Assembly: GCA_034925865.1 (NCBI GenBank)
Contig: JAYFRN010000012.1
Coordinates: 51,152-115,151 of the forward strand
DNA from: Oscillospiraceae bacterium
GTDB taxonomy: Bacteria; Bacillota; Clostridia; Oscillospirales; SIG627
Direction: 5' to 3'
Length of the DNA stretch: 64,000 bases
Below are positions 35,639 through 44,593 of the stretch, in pieces. The notes under the pieces are model-generated. The model was given only the letters and a program-made list of their open reading frames with translations, did no database searches and had not been told where the DNA came from. Both the position numbers and the translations under genes were made by a program. Position 1 is the stretch's first letter. Each line of letters begins with the position of its first letter.

Positions 35639-38035
35639 TCATTTTAAACTTTTTAAATGACGTTTCTTGCCTGACTTAAAAGCTATGATCAGATAGATCG
35701 CATATATTATAACTGCGCTCGCCGAAACCGCCGCTCCGGGCAAAAGCCCCGGCGTCATATATCTGAATTCGACAGTGTTCGGTCCTTTGGCGCATCTGAC
35801 GGCACAAAGACCGATAGAATTGATCGGCTCTGTTTTATTACCGTTAATGTAAATGTCGAAGCCTTTGGCGCATGGCATAGAAAAGAATAAAAAACCGTCC
35901 GATTTCGCGTCTATAGTACATACAAAGCCGTTATGCCTGCGTTCGAAGTTATTTTTGCTTTCCGCTTTGAGCCTTTCAATATCGCTAAGATACGTTTTGT
36001 CACCCGTATCGGACACAAGCTGATACGAAAGCGGTTCATACCCACGTTCTTCTATGAGCTCGTCCGGGAGAACGACGCCCTTGAGCATAACGCGCGTTCT
36101 CATTGCGTCGGGAATGGTTTCAAAATCGCTTCTTTTGATTGCGTAAGGATAGAAAAAGCCCATCGGAATAAAATCCGCTCTTTCGTAAACATATACGGTT
36201 TCCGCTCCGTTGTTATATTCGGTTACCTCAGAGTCAGAGCGCGAATCGTCTTTTTGAACGGTAAAATCGTATTTTGTCGAGGTAAGTACGTAATGAGCTT
36301 CGTCGCCGTATGTCATTGACGCGACGTTGCGCCATTTGCCGATGGCTGCGCAGAATTCAAAAATATGTCCATCCACAGTGCTGATCCAGCAGTCAGCGGA
36401 AGGATAGCCGGCGGCCATATTGGAATTAAGATATGGTGTCTTTACCCTGAAGTTACCGGCATCGTCAGTAAGCGTGCAATTCAGTCCGGTCCCTACTATC
36501 TTTTCATAATAATTTACGCTTTGACCGGCTGAAATCGAATCGTATATATGGAACGCGCCGGAGCAGGCGGAAAACAAGGCGGCTGCGGCGATAAGCGCCG
36601 CGGCATATTGTTTTTTACCGGCGCAGAATTTTATTATCAGATAAAGCGTGATAAGCCCGGCAAGAGCTATGATCAGCCTTGCGGAGTATCCTCCCGCGTC
36701 GATAATCAATCCGTTCGGACGACTGTCAGAGCGAAAAAGAGCGAGCGCGCATGTAAAGCCGAGCGCAAGAAAGCCGAATGCGGCGATATAACGGTAAAGT
36801 GCTGTGTTTTCGCATACAAATCCGCCGCAATCAGGTATTGAACCGATATTTGTCGCCGTTTCGTGAGAGGATGAGGCTACGCTCATTCTTGATTCGGCGG
36901 TGAGCGCGGAGCACAGAGCGAGGATCAGAACGGGCATGTAGAACCAGCGCGCGTAATAAATTCCGGACAAACCGGAAAACAGACTGTTCGCGGCGGGAAT
37001 AAGCATGATCAAGCCGCAAACGCAAATGAGAAGTGAAAGACGTCCTCGCTTTTTAAAAACATAGGCGGCCGCGAGCGACGATCCGCACATAGGCAGCCAT
37101 AGATTGACAGATGCAAAATCCGCAGCTTTAACCGATGAGCAAAACGACGGGTTTTCCGCCGGAAAGAGGATGGCGCGAAACAGCCTTAAATAAATGGTAT
37201 TGTCCTTATAAATAACGGCATCCGCTCCCGTAAGCCTTTCAGACACGGACGGAACACCAAGAGTGAATATCGCCGCAGGCAGCACGATGAACATCGCCAT
37301 GCAAAAGCCCATAACCGCTTCAAGCGCGATAAAGCCGAGCAAAGCAAGATTTTTCTTTATATCCCGGAAATAATCCTTTCCTACAAAGCGGATCAGATAA
37401 TAAACGACTGTAAAAACGACCTCGCCGGTGAAGAACACGTAATTAGTAATGGCGCATATAAATACCGCCGCCGCGAAAACGCCTTTACGTTTTTCGGTTA
37501 CAAGCACCTCAAGCCCGTACAGTAAAAGCGGGAAAAAGCATATGACATCGTGAAAATGATTGAAAAATAAGTTTATGGTCGAAAATCCGGAAAAGGCATA
37601 AAGCACGGCTCCGAAAATCGCGCCTTCATCCGTTTTTGTGAAACGGCGTATATAAAGACAAGCGAAAAATCCGGTAAAGGAATATTTCAATATCAGAAGA
37701 GGCGCGACGATAAACGGAAACCACGACGGCGGGAACAAAAGCGAGATCCAGAAAAACGGGCTTCCTAGAAGATAAAACGCGTAAGAACCGATAAAATCGC
37801 CGCCCAGGTCTGTTATACCGCTCCACAGAACATCACCGGATTTAACGGAGGCGTTTGCGGTAATATTGAATATGAGCTGCTGATGAGTAAAATCGGCGCA
37901 TATGTTGAAAATTCCGCTCTGGAATATAACAAACGGCAGAATCATCAGCGCGGATGTGCATAAGCATATTACAAATGCTTTTTTCGCTCCGGACGGGCGA
38001 AAAACCGCCGATGCCGACGGAGCGAAATTTTTCAT
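35639..38035 (-). CDS. YfhO-like multi-spanning membrane protein
   Basis: About 798 residues from ATG 38035, preceded by GGAG in the tail of the upstream gene. Some 12-13 membrane helices, with a long extracytoplasmic segment (residues ~520-760) before the last helix, match the YfhO family of GT-C-like membrane proteins. A loop with the DFTHQQL motif after the first helix resembles the catalytic Asp region of GT-C glycosyltransferases. In Bacillus YfhO is needed for lipoteichoic-acid glycosylation; a role transferring sugars to an envelope polymer is inferred. The gene begins two bases after the isomerase stop, so the two are translationally coupled. Confidence 0.85.
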   Translation of the reverse strand: MKNFAPSASAVFRPSGAKKAFVICLCTSALMILPFVIFQSGIFNICADFTHQQLIFNITANASVKSGDVLWSGITDLGGDFIGSYAFYLLGSPFFWISLLFPPSWFPFIVAPLLILKYSFTGFFACLYIRRFTKTDEGAIFGAVLYAFSGFSTINLFFNHFHDVICFFPLLLYGLEVLVTEKRKGVFAAAVFICAITNYVFFTGEVVFTVVYYLIRFVGKDYFRDIKKNLALLGFIALEAVMGFCMAMFIVLPAAIFTLGVPSVSERLTGADAVIYKDNTIYLRLFRAILFPAENPSFCSSVKAADFASVNLWLPMCGSSLAAAYVFKKRGRLSLLICVCGLIMLIPAANSLFSGLSGIYYARWFYMPVLILALCSALTAESRMSVASSSHETATNIGSIPDCGGFVCENTALYRYIAAFGFLALGFTCALALFRSDSRPNGLIIDAGGYSARLIIALAGLITLYLIIKFCAGKKQYAAALIAAAALFSACSGAFHIYDSISAGQSVNYYEKIVGTGLNCTLTDDAGNFRVKTPYLNSNMAAGYPSADCWISTVDGHIFEFCAAIGKWRNVASMTYGDEAHYVLTSTKYDFTVQKDDSRSDSEVTEYNNGAETVYVYERADFIPMGFFYPYAIKRSDFETIPDAMRTRVMLKGVVLPDELIEERGYEPLSYQLVSDTGDKTYLSDIERLKAESKNNFERRHNGFVCTIDAKSDGFLFFSMPCAKGFDIYINGNKTEPINSIGLCAVRCAKGPNTVEFRYMTPGLLPGAAVSASAVIIYAIYLIIAFKSGKKRHLKSLK

Positions 38036-38037
38036 AG

Positions 38038-38802
38038 TTATTCTCCGTAGACCCCGCGGCATATACCTTTAAGCACTGCGGCGTCGTGAATAAAGCTGTC
38101 GGTTAAACCGTCTTTTGAAAACTCCGTCAGGAAATTATGATTCTTTCCGTCGCCTTTTATCAAGCTCATATATTTGCTCCAGCTGTCCGCTCCGTCCGCT
38201 TCATCGAGAAGAACCTGTTTTCCCTGACTATAATTGAAAACATGAATGTTAATAAGATATGGCAGCACGGCCTTCAGCGCTTCCATATTTTTTTCCGTGT
38301 CAAAAGTCACCTCTGTCTGCCAGTAAAGCCGAATATTGTCGCGTCCGATATCGTTTATCAGTTCAACCGCGTCGCATGCGTTTGAGGTAAGGGAATTGTT
38401 GTGATATTCAAAGGCGACCGAAACGCCATCCGCGGACGCCGCCATCGATATGCGCCGCGCTTCGTCAATGCATTCCGCGTATTGTTCCTTGGTCATCCTT
38501 GCTTTTTCCGAGTTTCCGGCCCAGATTCTTATCACAGGCGCGCCAAGCTCGCGTGCCGTTTCGAGAATGTCCCTGAAGGATGCACCGGAACCGAGAGAAT
38601 AATAAGAGCCGTAAGAAAGAACCTCAAGCCCTCGTGATTCGGTTTCCCTTCGTACTGTTTTTGCCTTTGCGGTATCTCCGGCGGGGACATGCACGTCTCC
38701 GCCCCATTCTATCCCGTCCACACCTGACGTTTTTGCGAGATTTATTATATCAAGATCTGCCAGCCCACGAAAGCTGACAGAAGCGATGCCGGTTTTATAC
38801 AT
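38038..38802 (-). CDS. Sugar phosphate isomerase/epimerase (xylose-isomerase-like TIM barrel)
   Basis: 254 residues. TIM-barrel elements are GIASVSFRGL, DGIEWGGDVHVP, VIRIWAGN, VSVAFEYHNNSLT (with the metal-binding Glu) and NIHVFNYS. The metal ligands characteristic of the AP endonuclease 2-like family (Glu, Asp/Gln, His, Glu) can be placed on EYHNN, YWQTEV, NIHVF and a final Glu. The actual substrate is unknown. The start follows AAAGGA. It forms an operon with the YfhO-like gene. Confidence 0.8.
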   Translation of the reverse strand: MYKTGIASVSFRGLADLDIINLAKTSGVDGIEWGGDVHVPAGDTAKAKTVRRETESRGLEVLSYGSYYSLGSGASFRDILETARELGAPVIRIWAGNSEKARMTKEQYAECIDEARRISMAASADGVSVAFEYHNNSLTSNACDAVELINDIGRDNIRLYWQTEVTFDTEKNMEALKAVLPYLINIHVFNYSQGKQVLLDEADGADSWSKYMSLIKGDGKNHNFLTEFSKDGLTDSFIHDAAVLKGICRGVYGE

Positions 38803-38843
38803 TATAACCGTTCCTTTCCTTTGGGTGACAATAACTATTTATA

Positions 38844-39485
38844 TTATTCGATATTATTCGACAGAAAACTATTATATTCGGCTTCGCCGGCAAGAATATT
38901 GAGCGCGTCGATCAAAGCGGAAACACCGAGATTTTCCGGAAGGGAAAATTCCTCAAGCAGCTTTTTCCTCTTTCGGGCGCTGTCTTTTCCTCCGAAGAAG
39001 CCGTCCTCATAAAGCCGCGACCGCGTCAGCCATTGTCTGTTTGCGTTTCCTTCTGTGACTGTGCAGGTTTTTACTCTGTCTGCGGCGATCAACAGACGCC
39101 GCAAAAGATCGGAATCAATTCCCTCTACTCCGACAAGCCCGGCCTTCCCCGGTGTTCTTTTACGCTTTTCCTTGCCGGAAACTGTCGGGACATATATGTT
39201 AACTATATCATATTCGCTTTCAGGCACGGCACCCTTGATGTATCCTCTGATAAGCCGCCCCGCGTCATCGCTGTCGGTCAGGATGATTATGCCTGTCCTG
39301 CGCGCGTATGATCGTATCAGCTCAAGCTTTTCCGCGTTTTTAAAAACTCCGAAGCCTTCTGTAGTGATAATTACAGCGTCGGCCAGAGATTCAAGCTTTA
39401 TTTTGTCGTATTTTCCTTCAACTACAACGGCGCGCCTGAGCTTTATTCTTTCCGCTCCGCCGTCTTTTTTTGCAGACATATTCAT
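38844..39485 (-). CDS. rnmV: Ribonuclease M5
   Basis: 213 residues. The TOPRIM core shows VVVEGKYDKIKLESLADA (catalytic Glu) and IILTDSDDAGRLIRG (Asp pair), and the C-terminal part carries PGKAGLVGVEGIDSDLLRRLL, specific for RNase M5. It matures the ends of 5S rRNA precursors in Firmicutes. The ATG overlaps the holA stop (ATGA), so translation is coupled. A second ATG two codons later is possible. Confidence 0.93.
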   Translation of the reverse strand: MNMSAKKDGGAERIKLRRAVVVEGKYDKIKLESLADAVIITTEGFGVFKNAEKLELIRSYARRTGIIILTDSDDAGRLIRGYIKGAVPESEYDIVNIYVPTVSGKEKRKRTPGKAGLVGVEGIDSDLLRRLLIAADRVKTCTVTEGNANRQWLTRSRLYEDGFFGGKDSARKRKKLLEEFSLPENLGVSALIDALNILAGEAEYNSFLSNNIE

Positions 39486-40546
39486 TTCTTTTGAATAAGA
39501 CGCAGAACCATCGTGTCTATAAGAGAATACCCGTCGATTGATTCCGATTTAAGCCGTCTGTCCGTTTCAAGACAGAGAGCGGCCGCATATGAGGCAAAGC
39601 TTTTAGGGTTTGACTCCGCATAGTCGCGATAATTTCTCAATTGCCATTCCTGCATGCCGGTGATATGCGCGGCCTGCGATGGAGAAGCGGCGGAACAAGC
39701 GGCAACGGCCCGTACCGAGCGGCTGAACGAGGCGTTTATCACGATGGGATCGATCTTTTTTCTCCTTAGCGAGCAAAGCGCCCGAAACGATTTTTCCCTG
39801 TCCCGGCGAAGCACCGCGTCTGTAAGATTATATATCTCATACTCCTCGCTGTCCTCGGTGAAGAGCTCAATATCTTCTCTTTTTATTTCGTGTCTCGTTC
39901 CGGACGGCTCGTCAACATCGAAATCCGGTCCCTTTGCGTATGCGCAAAGCACTTTTATAATGTTTTCAATTTTCAGCATTTCACCGCCGCAGCGTGAAAT
40001 AATCAGCCTCAAATTTTCGTCAGAGCAATGTACCCTTTCGGACATGAACGCGTCGTCCGCCCATTTCAACAGTCTCTGAGGTGAAAGACGCGTGAAATCG
40101 ACTATATATATCAACGAGGAAAGCGATTTCATGATTTTTCTCGCGGTGGTCTTTTTATCCGGCACAAGCGTCTGTCCGCCGAAGATAAGCATGACGATTT
40201 GTTCTTTTGACAGCTCCGAAAGCATTTTTATAAGTGACTTTTCATCGCGGTCGGAAAGCTTCAGAAGAGGCAGGCCGAAAACCTCAATAAGGCGGTATTT
40301 CCCCATAAAGGAAACGCCGCTCAGTTCGTTTTCAAGCTCCCGCAAGGAAGCGCCGTCGTCAAAATCAAGCCTGACGCGGTTAAAGTCCGGCATCGGTTCC
40401 GACGCAATGAGTTTTCTGAAATTATCAAGCCATTTTCCGATAAGATAATCCTCCGTGCCGCAGAACAGGTATCCGCCGGCCGGATCGGTTTTAAATTTCG
40501 TTTTAAGCTCGTCCGCTGAATTATAAAAGCTTACGGAATCTGCCAT
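39482..40546 (-). CDS. holA: DNA polymerase III delta subunit
   Basis: 354 residues from ATG 40546, which overlaps the stop of the HIT gene (TGATG). The clamp-loader AAA+ fold appears as YLFCGTEDYLIGKWLDNF, then FDDGASLRELENELSGVSFMGKYRLIEV and MLIFGGQTLVPDKKTTARKIM; the C-terminal collar domain contains NLTDAVLRRDREKSF. Delta lacks a functional Walker A and opens the beta clamp during loading. The gene order HIT-holA-rnmV is tight, indicating one transcript. Confidence 0.9.
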   Translation of the reverse strand: MADSVSFYNSADELKTKFKTDPAGGYLFCGTEDYLIGKWLDNFRKLIASEPMPDFNRVRLDFDDGASLRELENELSGVSFMGKYRLIEVFGLPLLKLSDRDEKSLIKMLSELSKEQIVMLIFGGQTLVPDKKTTARKIMKSLSSLIYIVDFTRLSPQRLLKWADDAFMSERVHCSDENLRLIISRCGGEMLKIENIIKVLCAYAKGPDFDVDEPSGTRHEIKREDIELFTEDSEEYEIYNLTDAVLRRDREKSFRALCSLRRKKIDPIVINASFSRSVRAVAACSAASPSQAAHITGMQEWQLRNYRDYAESNPKSFASYAAALCLETDRRLKSESIDGYSLIDTMVLRLIQKK

Positions 40547-40884
40547 CAGTCCATTCTCTCTGAAAGCTTTTTGCCGCCGAGGATGTGGAAGTGAATATGC
40601 TTCACCGACTGACATCCGTCCTCGCCGACATTTGATATTATTCTGTATCCGTTTTTAAGCCCGGTTAGCTTCGCGATTTCCGGAATTGCACGGAAAACCT
40701 CTGCTATGACATTGCTGTTCCCGACGTTTATCGCGTCGGCGGAGGCGATGTGCGTCTTCGGGACGACAAGAACATGCACAGGCGCCTGCGGATTAATGTC
40801 ACGGAACGCATATACATATTCGTTTTCGTAAACCTTTTTTGACGGGATCTCTCCCGCGATGATTTTACAGAAAATACAGTCCAT
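40546..40884 (-). CDS. HIT family protein (HinT-like purine nucleoside phosphoramidase)
   Basis: 112 residues from ATG 40884, preceded by AAAGGAG. The start MDCIFCKIIAGEIPSKKVYE is typical, and the histidine triad is HIHFHILGG (residues ~97-105). Family members hydrolyse adenosine 5'-phosphoramidates. It is the first gene of the HIT-holA-rnmV unit, downstream of the 72-bp repeat block. Confidence 0.94.
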   Translation of the reverse strand: MDCIFCKIIAGEIPSKKVYENEYVYAFRDINPQAPVHVLVVPKTHIASADAINVGNSNVIAEVFRAIPEIAKLTGLKNGYRIISNVGEDGCQSVKHIHFHILGGKKLSERMD

Positions 40885-40937
40885 ATTTTTGCTCCTTTGT
40901 GTGGAAATTATCGGCAGTGGCTTTGCCCCTGACCCCA

Positions 40938-41192
40938 CTTAAGGACCCTTTTGGAAAAGGGTCCTTAAGAATCCCCTAAAACTCATATTCGAGTGAATAT
41001 AGCTCACCCATACAGATATTCATATGGAAAAGGGTCCTTAAGAATCCTAAAACTCAAATTCGGGTGAATAAAGTTCGCCCATACAGATATTCATATGGAA
41101 AAGGATCCTTAAGAATCCTCTAAAACTCATATTCGGGTGAATAAAGTTCGCCCTTACAGATATTCATATGGAAAAGAGAATCCCCCCTCATT
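40938..41192. repeat. Perfect 15-bp hairpin and three tandem 71-73-bp repeats
   Basis: A perfect inverted repeat (CTTAAGGACCCTTTT / AAAAGGGTCCTTAAG, loop GG) at 40938-40969 leads into tandem units starting at 40953, 41026 and 41097, with a truncated fourth at 41170. Each unit has GGAAAAGGGTCCTTAAGAAT, then AAAACTCATATTCGGGTGAA, a (T/A)AAAGTTCGCCC-like stretch and ACAGATATTCATAT. Only the first has both hairpin arms; later ones keep the right arm. With the hairpin element at 41200 they fill the 385-bp gene-free gap between alaS and the HIT gene, both on the minus strand. Confidence 0.9.
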
Positions 41193-41199
41193 TATGAAA

Positions 41200-41266
41200 T
41201 CCCCAAATGAGCTTTTTGAGGAGTCCAGAGGGACTTTTTCGCTAAAAAAGTCTCTCTGGCGTCTCC
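41200..41266. repeat. Dispersed hairpin element, single copy after alaS
   Basis: CCCCAAATGAGCTTTTTGAG, a G-rich spacer and a stem (GGGACTTTTTCGC / AAAAAAGTCTCTCT) followed by GGCGTCTCC match the elements at 1399-1462 and 11296-11680. It begins four bases beyond the alaS stop on the other strand and could serve as its 3' hairpin. Confidence 0.8.
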
Positions 41267-41269
41267 CTA

Positions 41270-43897
41270 TTATCCAAGTATTGAAAAGAATTCTTTTTTA
41301 GCGTCCGGAAGCTTTTCCGGGAGTTTTCCTCCGGAGGCCGCGCTGTCCGGGCGTCCGCCGCCGCCTCCGCCTACGATCGGCGAGAGCTTTTTGAGGATGT
41401 TTCCTGCATGCGCTCCGTTTTTGACCGCATCCTTGCCGCATCCGGCGACAAATTGTATCTTGCTTTCTTCCGGTGAAACGCTGTAAAGCACGGCGACAAG
41501 CGAAGAATGCCTGTCCTTGAGCATATCGAGAGAGGAACGCATTCTGTCTGTCGAGTCGTTTCCTGCGTCGGCGAAAAGGAGCGCGAATTTGCCGTTATCG
41601 GAAAGCTGCGCTTCGTATGCGCTGACTGAGACGGCGGCGAGCTTTACAGAAAGAGCTTCGATCTCTTTTTTTGCCTCGGAGAGCTCGGCGGCTACGGATT
41701 GGGCGCGCTTGACAAGCTCTGCGGAACTGTTTGCTTTCAGTATTTTAGCGGCTTCTGCGATTTCGGACTTTTCTTCAGCGATCAGTCTGAGCACGTTTTC
41801 GCCGGTGACGGCTTCTATTCTTCTTATACCGGCCGCAATGCCGGCTTCTGATACTATCTTGAAAAGTCCGGCCTTTGCCGTGTTGTCGAGATGCGTTCCG
41901 CCGCAAAGCTCGGCGGAAACGTCTCCCATTTTTACCATTCTGACCACCTTGCCGTATTTTTCACCGAAAAGCGCCATGGCTCCGTGCTTTTTGGCCGTTT
42001 CCGGATCTGTTTCCATGGTGGTGATCGCAAGTCCGGCGAGAATATTTTTGTTTACGATATTTTCTGTCTTTTCTATTTCATCGGGCGTCATGGCGGTAAA
42101 GTGCTTAAAGTCGAATCTGAGCCTGTGCTCATCGACCAGTGAGCCGGCCTGCTCTACATGCGTGCCGAGGACAGAACGGAGAGCCGCGTGCAGCAGATGC
42201 ACGGCCGAATGGTTGCGCCTTATCGCGTCGCGTCTTTCCGTGCAAACCGCGGCGAGCGCCTCGTCTCCGACGGAGACGACGCCTTTTTCGATTGTGACAT
42301 GATGAATTATAACGCCGTTCTTTGTCTTTTTTGTGTCTGTCACCAAAAGCTTTGCCGTGGGTGTCGTGATTGTGCCTGTGTCGCCGACTTGTCCGCCGCT
42401 TTCTCCGTAAAACGGAGTGGCTTCGAGAATTACCGCGCCTTCTCCTTCGCTGATGGCTTCCGCGGGCTCTCCGTCGGAGAGGATAGCGGCAACGCGTGTT
42501 TTATAAGACAGCTTTAACGCGTCGTAACCGACAAAATCGGTCTTTTCCATTCCGGCAGTAAAGGTCGCGTTCGTGCCCTCCCATCCTGCCGCGCCGCCGC
42601 GGGCGGCTCTCGCGCGTTCCTTCTGTTCCTTCATCAACAGAACAAAACCGTTTTCGTCGATATCAATTCCGCTTTCGCGGCAAAGCTCTTTTGTCAGATC
42701 GATCGGGAAGCCGTATGTGTCATAAAGCTTGAAGGCGTTTTCACCGGAGAGCTTTTTTTCCGCGCCTATGCCATCGAGCATTGATTTGAGTATTATCAGA
42801 CCTCCGTCGAGCGTCTGTTCAAATCTTTCCTCCTCTGCCTTGAGGACGCGTTTGATATAATCGCGCTTTTCCGCAAGCTCGGGATATGCGCGTTTGTTTT
42901 CGTTTATAACAAGGTCGCACAGCTCATAAAGAAAGCGCCCCTTGATTTCGATGAGCTTTCCAAAGCGGGCGGCGCGCCGGATGATGCGGCGAAGTACATA
43001 GCCTCTGCCCTCGTTGGACGGAATGACGCCGTCGCTGATTAGAAACACAGAGCTTCTGATGTGATCGGTGATGACGCGGATGGCGACGTCGTTCTCATGA
43101 GCGGATCCGTATTTTTTTCCGGAAATTTCGCATACATGATCGAGGATACGGCGAACCGTGTCCACCTCGAAAAGGTTGTCGACGCCCTGCATAACGCACG
43201 CGAGACGCTCAAGTCCCATGCCGGTATCTATGTTTTTCTGCTTCAGTTCGGTATAATTGCCCGCGCCGTCGTTGTTGAACTGCGAGAAAACAACGTTCCA
43301 GATTTCCATGAATCTGTCACAGTCGCAGCCGGGGCGGCAATCAGGGCTGCCGCAGCCGTATTTAGGTCCGCGGTCGAAATATATTTCGCTGCACGGTCCG
43401 CAGGGACCGCTGCCATGCTCCCAAAAGTTGTCTTCTTTTCCGAGCCGGACGATCCTTTCCTCAGGGACGCCGCATTTGTCGCGCCAGATTGCGTATGCCT
43501 CGTCGTCATCCTTGTAAACGCTCGGCCACAGCAGGTTTTCCGGAATTCCCAGCACTTTTGTGAGGAATTCCCATGCCCACGCTATGGCGTCGTCTTTAAA
43601 ATAATCTCCGAAGGAAAAATTACCGAGCATTTCGAAATATGTGCCGTGACGCGCCGTCTTTCCGACGCGGTCGATATCCGGCGTGCGAATGCACTTCTGG
43701 CAGGTAGTGACGCGGCTTCTCGGCGGCTCCTCCGCTCCGGTGAAATATGACTTCAGCGGAGACATACCTGCGTTTATCAGCAAAAGGGATTTGTCGTTTT
43801 CGGGAATAAGTGAAAAGCTTTTCAGCCTGAGATGTCCTTTGGATTCAAAAAACGAAAGAAACATCTCTCTGAGCTCGTTAAGTCCTGTATACTGCAT
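41270..43897 (-). CDS. alaS: Alanyl-tRNA synthetase
   Basis: 875 residues from ATG 43897, which gives the family start MQYTGLNELREMFLSFFESKGH. A GTG 72 bases earlier is in frame but lacks homology-like sequence and a binding site. Class II catalytic motifs are ARHGTYFEMLGNFSFGDYFK and GMGLERLACVMQ; the editing domain carries HSAVHLLHAALR and the SAELCGGTHLDNT zinc site; the C-terminal C-Ala domain ends with GGGGGGRPDSAASGG. It charges alanine and clears mischarged Ser/Gly. No Shine-Dalgarno is obvious before the ATG. The gene lies 68 bases after the SRAP gene on the same strand. Confidence 0.96.
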   Translation of the reverse strand: MQYTGLNELREMFLSFFESKGHLRLKSFSLIPENDKSLLLINAGMSPLKSYFTGAEEPPRSRVTTCQKCIRTPDIDRVGKTARHGTYFEMLGNFSFGDYFKDDAIAWAWEFLTKVLGIPENLLWPSVYKDDDEAYAIWRDKCGVPEERIVRLGKEDNFWEHGSGPCGPCSEIYFDRGPKYGCGSPDCRPGCDCDRFMEIWNVVFSQFNNDGAGNYTELKQKNIDTGMGLERLACVMQGVDNLFEVDTVRRILDHVCEISGKKYGSAHENDVAIRVITDHIRSSVFLISDGVIPSNEGRGYVLRRIIRRAARFGKLIEIKGRFLYELCDLVINENKRAYPELAEKRDYIKRVLKAEEERFEQTLDGGLIILKSMLDGIGAEKKLSGENAFKLYDTYGFPIDLTKELCRESGIDIDENGFVLLMKEQKERARAARGGAAGWEGTNATFTAGMEKTDFVGYDALKLSYKTRVAAILSDGEPAEAISEGEGAVILEATPFYGESGGQVGDTGTITTPTAKLLVTDTKKTKNGVIIHHVTIEKGVVSVGDEALAAVCTERRDAIRRNHSAVHLLHAALRSVLGTHVEQAGSLVDEHRLRFDFKHFTAMTPDEIEKTENIVNKNILAGLAITTMETDPETAKKHGAMALFGEKYGKVVRMVKMGDVSAELCGGTHLDNTAKAGLFKIVSEAGIAAGIRRIEAVTGENVLRLIAEEKSEIAEAAKILKANSSAELVKRAQSVAAELSEAKKEIEALSVKLAAVSVSAYEAQLSDNGKFALLFADAGNDSTDRMRSSLDMLKDRHSSLVAVLYSVSPEESKIQFVAGCGKDAVKNGAHAGNILKKLSPIVGGGGGGRPDSAASGGKLPEKLPDAKKEFFSILG

Positions 43898-43965
43898 ACG
43901 GTTAAATCTGCGATGACAGTCGCAATTCTTTCTATATTTTTTTTTGATGATATCGAATGATTTTA

Positions 43966-44592
43966 TCACTGTAAGCTTGTTTTGTCAACATCCGCACCCT
44001 GCCCGAACGCATATAGCTTAACCGTGCCTAAGTCGTCCGCGCCTGTTTCGCACCCCAGCCAGGCCGGAAGGCGGTCGGGCTCGATAAGGCAGGTCGTGCG
44101 CGGATGGATTTGGGCGAATTCTCCCGCCGGCTTTGTGAGCACGGCGAATTCTCCCCCGCACTCACCGCGGCGATATATTCCCGCCATATATATTTCGTTT
44201 ATGTCGGAGCGAAAGCCGTATTTGACAGCGGATGTATTCTCGCCTTCGGGTTTTGACCATTCGTAAAAGCATCTCGCGGGCACGGCGCAGTGATATTTCT
44301 CGGCGCTTTCGGCAAAAAACCTGCTTGTATAAACCGTCTCGCTCCGCGCGTTCGCGACAACGCCCTTTCCATCCCACTTTTTAAAGCCCCAGAGCGCGGG
44401 AAGGAGCCGCAAGACTCCTTTGTGAAGAAGGATAACGCTGCAGATCTGCGCCGGAAACCGTTCCTGTGGGGAATCGGGGAAGGCGTCAGGAGCGTCAAAA
44501 TCGCCGCTTTCAATGCGTACGAATTTATGCTCGAGCATGCGCCTTATTTCCGCTAAGTCATCGCGCGGATTTTGAAGATAGCGGCAGCACAT
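43966..44592 (-). CDS. SRAP-domain protein (YedK/HMCES type)
   Basis: 208 residues. SRAP proteins cap abasic sites in single-stranded DNA through the N-terminal Cys2, exposed after Met removal. Here the start is MCCRY rather than the usual MCGRY, keeping Cys2 and adding a second Cys. The substrate-binding VVANARSETV, the CFYEW motif with its active Glu, and HPRTT (usual HxRMP) follow. The ATG lies one base beyond the stop of the large heparinase-like gene, so translation is coupled to that gene, an odd partner for a repair protein. Confidence 0.92.
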   Translation of the reverse strand: MCCRYLQNPRDDLAEIRRMLEHKFVRIESGDFDAPDAFPDSPQERFPAQICSVILLHKGVLRLLPALWGFKKWDGKGVVANARSETVYTSRFFAESAEKYHCAVPARCFYEWSKPEGENTSAVKYGFRSDINEIYMAGIYRRGECGGEFAVLTKPAGEFAQIHPRTTCLIEPDRLPAWLGCETGADDLGTVKLYAFGQGADVDKTSLQ

Positions 44593-44593
44593 A

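Noticed and set aside
43898-43969. GTG-initiated N-terminal extension of alaS
   Set aside because: The extra 24 residues are basic and unlike AlaRS; the family start MQYTGLNEL is at 43897 and the GTG lacks a binding site.
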